A stretch of 15,309 nucleotides of DNA, taken from the NCBI GenBank assembly GCA_018815265.1, contig JAHIYG010000052.1, forward strand, positions 1 through 15,309. The letters run 5' to 3'. The notes below the pieces were generated by a model. That model did not search any database and was not told the DNA's origin. It saw only the letters and a list, made by a program, of their open reading frames with translations. Each line of letters begins with the position of its first letter. The first letter of the stretch is position 1. The DNA comes from Candidatus Altarchaeota archaeon (lineage in GTDB: Archaea; Altiarchaeota; Altiarchaeia; IMC4; SCGC-AAA252-I15). A program made the position numbers and the translations under genes. Positions 12,099 to 15,309 of the stretch are shown here, one piece after another.

Positions 12099-12986
12099 TC
12101 AGACGCCCCGTTCCTGCAGACGCTGCGACAGAGTTGAAATTTCCAAGCCCTTCATAGCATCTCCCAAGCCCCTACTGACTTCGGATATGACGTCTGGTTT
12201 GTCGAAATGTAATGTGGCTTCGACAATGGCTTTGGCCATAAGCTGCGGATTGCTGCTTTTGAAAATGCCTGAACCCACGAAATTCCCGTCTGCACCCAAC
12301 TGCATCATAAGCGAAGCATCGGCTGGCGTCGCAATCCCTCCCGCGCTGAAGTTCACGACAGGAAGCCTACCCTGTTTCTTCACTTCACGGACCAACTCAA
12401 CAGGCGCCCTAATCTCCTTAGCCTCAACATACAGCTCATCGTCTGACATGCAAGATATCTTTCTAATCTCTCCCATTACAGCCCTCATATGCCTTACTGC
12501 CTCGACAATGTTTCCAGTGCCTGCCTCTCCTTTGGTCCGAATCATTGCAGCGCCCTCGCTCATGCGTCTGAGCGCTTCTCCAAGGTCTCGTGCACCGCAT
12601 ACAAAAGGTATCTGAAACTTGAGTTTGTCAACGTGATTTGATTCGTCAGCAGGCGTTAGAACCTCAGACTCATCTATCATGTCTACTCCCAACTCCTGAA
12701 GTATCTGCGCTTCTGCGAAATGTCCTATCCTGCATTTTGCCATGACAGGTATTGTGACGGCATCAAGTATCTCCTGAATCTTTATGGGGTCAGCCATCCT
12801 CGCGACGCCTCCTGCAGCCCTTATGTCTGCAGGGACTCGCTCCAAAGCCATTACTGCGCAGGCTCCAGCATCTTCGGCGATTCCTGCTTGTTCAGCGTTT
12901 GTAACATCCATTACGACGCCACGTTTCACCATCTTGGCAAAACCCTCCTTCAAGAGCTTTGTGCCGCGCTTTGACTTTGCAACCAT
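12099..12986 (-). CDS. pdxS: Pyridoxal 5'-phosphate synthase, synthase subunit
   Basis: TIM-barrel enzyme that builds pyridoxal 5'-phosphate from ribose 5-phosphate, glyceraldehyde 3-phosphate and ammonia from PdxT, as a dodecamer. Catalytic residues are in place: Asp27 (KRGVVMDVTN), Lys84 in VMAKCRIGHF, which forms the first imine with ribose phosphate, and Lys152 in TKGEAGTGN, the second lysine. Further marks are ALERVPADIRAAGGVARM (47-64) and VNFSAGGIATPADA near 210-223. Length 295 is normal. The ATG has a GGTG ribosome motif about 7 bases upstream. It lies 35 bases downstream of rsmA on the same strand with no clear TATA box between, so the two may be co-transcribed. The glutaminase gene pdxT is not adjacent but about 2.1 kb away, on the same strand. 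Confidence 0.97.
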   Translation of the reverse strand: MVAKSKRGTKLLKEGFAKMVKRGVVMDVTNAEQAGIAEDAGACAVMALERVPADIRAAGGVARMADPIKIQEILDAVTIPVMAKCRIGHFAEAQILQELGVDMIDESEVLTPADESNHVDKLKFQIPFVCGARDLGEALRRMSEGAAMIRTKGEAGTGNIVEAVRHMRAVMGEIRKISCMSDDELYVEAKEIRAPVELVREVKKQGRLPVVNFSAGGIATPADASLMMQLGADGNFVGSGIFKSSNPQLMAKAIVEATLHFDKPDVISEVSRGLGDAMKGLEISTLSQRLQERGV

Positions 12987-13021
12987 CTAAAACACCAGAA
13001 ATTAGTATGACGAAGAGGTTA

Positions 13022-13708
13022 TTAAATGCTTGAGTATACCTCTAGGAACTGATTGGCTTGCATTTCGCATGGTCTTAATTCGCTGTATTCGGCAGGGGTA
13101 TCCAATATGTTTCTGAGTTTCTTGTTTTTGCCAGAAAAAAGGAGGTTCAAAAAGGTGACATAGTCTTTTTTCGGCTTCAACTTCTGTTTCAGTGCAATTA
13201 AAGAGCTTTCCACCTTCGGCTGAGGCCTGAATGCTTTGGCAGGCACTGCAGATATGATTTCTGCATCGCAGGTTGTCTGCGTCAGAACAGAAAGCATCCT
13301 GTATTCGTCGGTGTCTGGTTTGGAAAGCAGTTTTTCAGCGAATTCCTTTTGGACGACGAGTGTCGCCTCCTCGAACCCCTCAAGTATGAACCTTACAATC
13401 AGTTTTCTGCTTATGCTGTACGGTATGTTTGAAACTATCTTATTGTATATGGGGTATTCAACCTTCAGCGCATCCCCCAATATCAAGTCCACGTTTTGGT
13501 CTGCAGAAAACTTCTTCACCAGGACATTAAATAAATCCATCTCCTTCTCTATGGCAGACACCTTGTTAGTGGCTGCAATCTTTTCCGTGAGATTCCCATA
13601 CCCTGCCCCAACCTCCAACACCACGTCAGATGGTGAAAGATTAGCACGTCCGACTATGTCTGCTAACATGTCATCCTCTATCATAAAGCATCTGTCTGAA
13701 GCAGCCAT
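13022..13708 (-). CDS. rsmA: 16S rRNA adenine dimethyltransferase (KsgA/Dim1 family)
   Basis: S-adenosylmethionine-dependent enzyme that dimethylates two adjacent adenines in the loop of helix 45 near the 3' end of 16S rRNA, late in small-subunit assembly. Motif I is LEVGAGYGNLT at 31-41, with Glu54 as the acidic residue that holds the ribose (SAIEKEM). GDAL at 78-81 is the adenine-site Asp region and motif IV is NIPYSIS at 94-100. AFRPQPKVESSLI (about 159-171) is diagnostic of the family. At 228 residues it is shorter than bacterial forms (about 270). The C-terminal domain is reduced. The N-terminal DRCFMIEDD segment matches the usual Gln-x-Phe-Leu block. The ATG is leaderless by spacing from TTAATATG. 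It is divergent from mptE and upstream of pdxS. Confidence 0.95.
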   Translation of the reverse strand: MAASDRCFMIEDDMLADIVGRANLSPSDVVLEVGAGYGNLTEKIAATNKVSAIEKEMDLFNVLVKKFSADQNVDLILGDALKVEYPIYNKIVSNIPYSISRKLIVRFILEGFEEATLVVQKEFAEKLLSKPDTDEYRMLSVLTQTTCDAEIISAVPAKAFRPQPKVESSLIALKQKLKPKKDYVTFLNLLFSGKNKKLRNILDTPAEYSELRPCEMQANQFLEVYSSI

Positions 13709-13738
13709 ATTTAATCATTTACCACAAATCCATATTAA
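13708..13738. promoter_or_regulatory. Interleaved divergent promoters for rsmA and mptE
   Basis: On the minus strand TTAATATG (13738-13731) is centred 26 bases before the rsmA ATG at 13708. On the plus strand TATTTAAT (13708-13715) is centred 37 bases before the mptE GTG at 13749, implying a leader of about 11 bases that contains AAGGCGG, a weak Shine-Dalgarno match. The plus-strand box overlaps the rsmA start codon, so the two promoters may compete. Confidence 0.45.
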
Positions 13739-13748
13739 GGCGGTTTCT

Positions 13749-14495
13749 GTGTACTACACCCACAAATACCTGGAGGTTGTGAGGGCGCTCGACATTGACC
13801 CCACAGGGGACAGGGATGCTACACGACACCTGTCGACACTACTCAAAGATGAAGAATATGCTCACTTGGAGAAACTCATACATAAACGTCCTGTGATGAT
13901 ATATGGATGTGGCCCAAGCCTTGAGATTGACCTCCAAAAAATAACAGATGCGGGGATGCAGAAAAAGTTCATAAACGTTGCAGTCGACGGAGCGGTATAT
14001 ATGTTACTGCGCTACCGGATACTTCCCCACCTCAATGTTACGGACTTGGATGGAGACATAGACTCCATTCTTTTGGCTAACAAACACGGAACAATGACTG
14101 TCGTCCACGCCCATGCAGGAAACCTCAAGGAGATAGTGCGCAATATACCTCGGTTTGAAGGCAGGGTATTCGGCGCAACAAGGGCTCAGGAGATGCACAA
14201 CGTCAAAAACTTCGGAGGCTTCACAGACGGAGACATGTCCCTTCACATTGTGGATCACTACAAGCCTAAACTGATAGTCTTTGCAGGCATGGACTACGGG
14301 CGCGTGATAGGGGTGCACTCAGGAAAATACAATTCCATAAGAAAACCCAGGAGTATGAAGGTCAGCAAGGAAATACTTGAGGAGCACATGGGAAAGTCAA
14401 GGACCAAAGTCTACAACATAACCTCCGGCGGGGAACACATCAAGCACACGACACACGTCGACGTGCCAATGCTTGCACACATAATCGGGATTTAA
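13749..14495 (+). CDS. mptE: 6-hydroxymethyl-7,8-dihydropterin pyrophosphokinase, MptE type (DUF115)
   Basis: Archaeal enzyme of COG1634 that adds pyrophosphate to 6-hydroxymethyl-dihydropterin on the way to tetrahydromethanopterin or a folate-like cofactor. It is not homologous to bacterial FolK. Counting from GTG 13749 (248 residues): IYGCGPSLEIDL at 51-62, the phosphate-binding loop region, then AVDGA at 78-82, TDLDGD at 98-103 with likely metal-binding acids, VVHAHAGN at 118-125, GGFTDGD at 156-162 and GMDYGRVIG at 180-188. The frame stays open for another 513 bases upstream, but only as antisense to rsmA. GTG 13749 puts the N-terminal YLEVVRALDIDP in the family's usual place. It is followed after 35 bases by the KaiC-like gene. 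The enzyme alone does not show that the host is a methanogen. Confidence 0.9.
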   Translation: MYYTHKYLEVVRALDIDPTGDRDATRHLSTLLKDEEYAHLEKLIHKRPVMIYGCGPSLEIDLQKITDAGMQKKFINVAVDGAVYMLLRYRILPHLNVTDLDGDIDSILLANKHGTMTVVHAHAGNLKEIVRNIPRFEGRVFGATRAQEMHNVKNFGGFTDGDMSLHIVDHYKPKLIVFAGMDYGRVIGVHSGKYNSIRKPRSMKVSKEILEEHMGKSRTKVYNITSGGEHIKHTTHVDVPMLAHIIGI

Positions 14496-14500
14496 CCTGG

Positions 14501-14508
14501 TATTTTAA
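14501..14508 (+). promoter_or_regulatory. TATA-like box for the KaiC-like gene
   Basis: TATTTTAA is centred 26 bases before the ATG at 14531, and the 22 bases between the box and the ATG contain no Shine-Dalgarno motif, the arrangement expected for a leaderless archaeal transcript. Confidence 0.5.
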
Positions 14509-14530
14509 GCTTGTGTCAAATTAATAAACC

Positions 14531-15244
14531 ATGGTTGGGAAGGTCAAAACCGGAATAACGGGTTTGGACGACATACTATTGGGTGGCATACCTGAGGGAA
14601 ATTGCGTATTGTTGTCTGGAAGCGCCGGAACTGGAAAGACAGTCCTTAGTCACCAATTCCTTTTTACAGGTGCAAAGGAGGGTGAAAACGGCATATACCT
14701 CTCCCTTGTCGAGCCAGCAGAACAGATAATCCGCAACATGAGCGAATTCGGATTCTTCGACCAGACACTAATAGACAATGGAAAAATATCTGTCAAAGAC
14801 ATGACAAAAGACATTAGAATAAAAGGTGTAGACTTCAAAGACGTCCAGGGGCTTACCGACACCCTCCGCGAGATAATAGAGGATGCTGAAGCTAAACGGG
14901 TAGTCATCGACTCCATCACGGCATTTTGCCAAAACATCGGTGAAACGACTAAAATACGGGATTTCATACTGGAGATGGGATACCAGCTAAAGTATCTTGA
15001 ATGCACCTCCCTCCTGATATCTGAGATTCCACCGCAGAAATTCACATACTCCATCTATGGTATAGAAGAGTTCATTGCAGACGGCGTGGTATTGCTTTCA
15101 GACTTTGAAAGAACAGGCGACCTCATACGCTCACTTCAAGTAGTTAAGATGAGGGGTGTTGGGCACTCCAGAAACAAGCATGTGATGAAGATACTGCCGG
15201 AAGGAATAAGCATCCTCCCGATGTTTAAAGCAGGAATAGAATAA
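14531..15244 (+). CDS. Single-domain KaiC/RecA-superfamily ATPase
   Basis: A 237-residue member of the archaeal KaiC-like family of RecA-fold ATPases, often described as signal-transduction or switch proteins; only some act in circadian-type timing. The N-terminus GITGLDDILLGGIP (8-21) is typical. Walker A GSAGTGKT is at 30-37, Walker B VVIDS at 124-128, and the VKMRGVGHSRNKH block at 205-217 is the conserved strand and loop that contacts the neighbouring subunit. Where many KaiC-type proteins carry two adjacent glutamates after the second strand (SLEE), this one reads SLVEP (58-62), keeping one. No second ATPase domain or phosphorylation-type Ser-Thr pair can be assigned. It has its own leaderless-type promoter and is followed 9 bases later by a lipoprotein gene. 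Role is unknown beyond ATP use. Confidence 0.88.
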   Translation: MVGKVKTGITGLDDILLGGIPEGNCVLLSGSAGTGKTVLSHQFLFTGAKEGENGIYLSLVEPAEQIIRNMSEFGFFDQTLIDNGKISVKDMTKDIRIKGVDFKDVQGLTDTLREIIEDAEAKRVVIDSITAFCQNIGETTKIRDFILEMGYQLKYLECTSLLISEIPPQKFTYSIYGIEEFIADGVVLLSDFERTGDLIRSLQVVKMRGVGHSRNKHVMKILPEGISILPMFKAGIE

Positions 15245-15253
15245 CAAAACGCA

Positions 15254-15309
15254 ATGCACAGGAAAAATCTCGCTATAGTATGTGTTCTCCTCTTATTGGG
15301 ATGTATGGG
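15254..15309 (+). CDS. Start of a probable lipoprotein, 3'-partial
   Basis: Only 18 full codons are visible. They read as a lipoprotein signal peptide: positive residues at 3-4 (Arg-Lys), a hydrophobic run from Leu6 to Leu15, then LLGC at 14-17, a lipobox with Cys17 as the expected lipidated residue. The mature protein lies outside the window, so its function cannot be said. It begins 9 bases after the KaiC-like stop on the same strand, so the two genes are probably co-transcribed. No separate promoter is visible. Confidence 0.6.
   Translation, partial: MHRKNLAIVCVLLLLGCM

Noticed and set aside
13236..13748. Long upstream extension of the mptE frame, giving a 419-residue protein
   Set aside because: It is exactly antisense to rsmA, which has all its family motifs. 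The extension has no resemblance to MptE, and the family N-terminus fits GTG 13749.
1..15309. CRISPR arrays, insertion sequences, tRNA or rRNA genes, attachment sites
   Set aside because: No regularly spaced repeats, transposase motifs, terminal inverted repeats or RNA-gene folds were seen, and coding sequence leaves almost no room.

Overview
The window is a gene-dense stretch of an archaeal chromosome. I count 19 protein genes, two of them cut by the window edges, no RNA genes, and no intergenic gap above about 65 bases. The archaeal assignment rests on a HerA-type ATPase, an archaeal-type PheS with an N-terminal extension of about 220 residues, an MptE-type pterin pyrophosphokinase, a GatA with a short N-terminus, an archaeal YchF-like GTPase with a TGS domain, a TIGR00267/VIT-like membrane protein, a single-domain KaiC-like ATPase, and TATA-like boxes about 26 bases before many start codons, as in leaderless archaeal transcription. 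I cannot place it more finely. MptE alone does not prove a methanogen.

Layout from left to right: herA-like (+, 5' end outside the window) converges on an unrecognised 169-residue protein (-). That gene diverges from pheS (+), which converges on a leftward group reading small membrane protein - gatA - SpoIIM-like. Divergent from this group is a rightward pair, an anchored beta-propeller protein and a TGS-domain GTPase. The GTPase converges on a leftward group that reads, in transcription order, M50 metalloprotease - pdxT - PH-like hypothetical - ogt - voltage-sensor-like protein. A VIT-like membrane protein (+) diverges from the protease and converges on a four-CBS protein (-), with pdxS and rsmA upstream of it on the same strand. 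Divergent from rsmA are mptE (+), a KaiC-like ATPase (+) and the first codons of a probable lipoprotein (+).

Most recognised genes are housekeeping: translation (pheS, gatA, rsmA, GTPase), cofactors (pdxS and pdxT for pyridoxal phosphate; mptE for a pterin cofactor) and DNA repair (ogt, herA-like). The less ordinary genes are membrane or surface proteins. The clearest candidate for something undescribed is a 190-residue protein with a four-helix voltage-sensor-like domain, no pore, and a charged residue at every third position for 43 residues. It is last in a tightly packed group containing a metalloprotease, PdxT, a PH-like protein and a DNA-repair alkyltransferase.

Compaction is extreme. 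All four convergent pairs meet with 0-1 base between stop codons or overlap by 4 bases, and four divergent pairs share promoter gaps of about 33-65 bases. I found no insertion sequence, CRISPR array, tRNA, rRNA or integration site.
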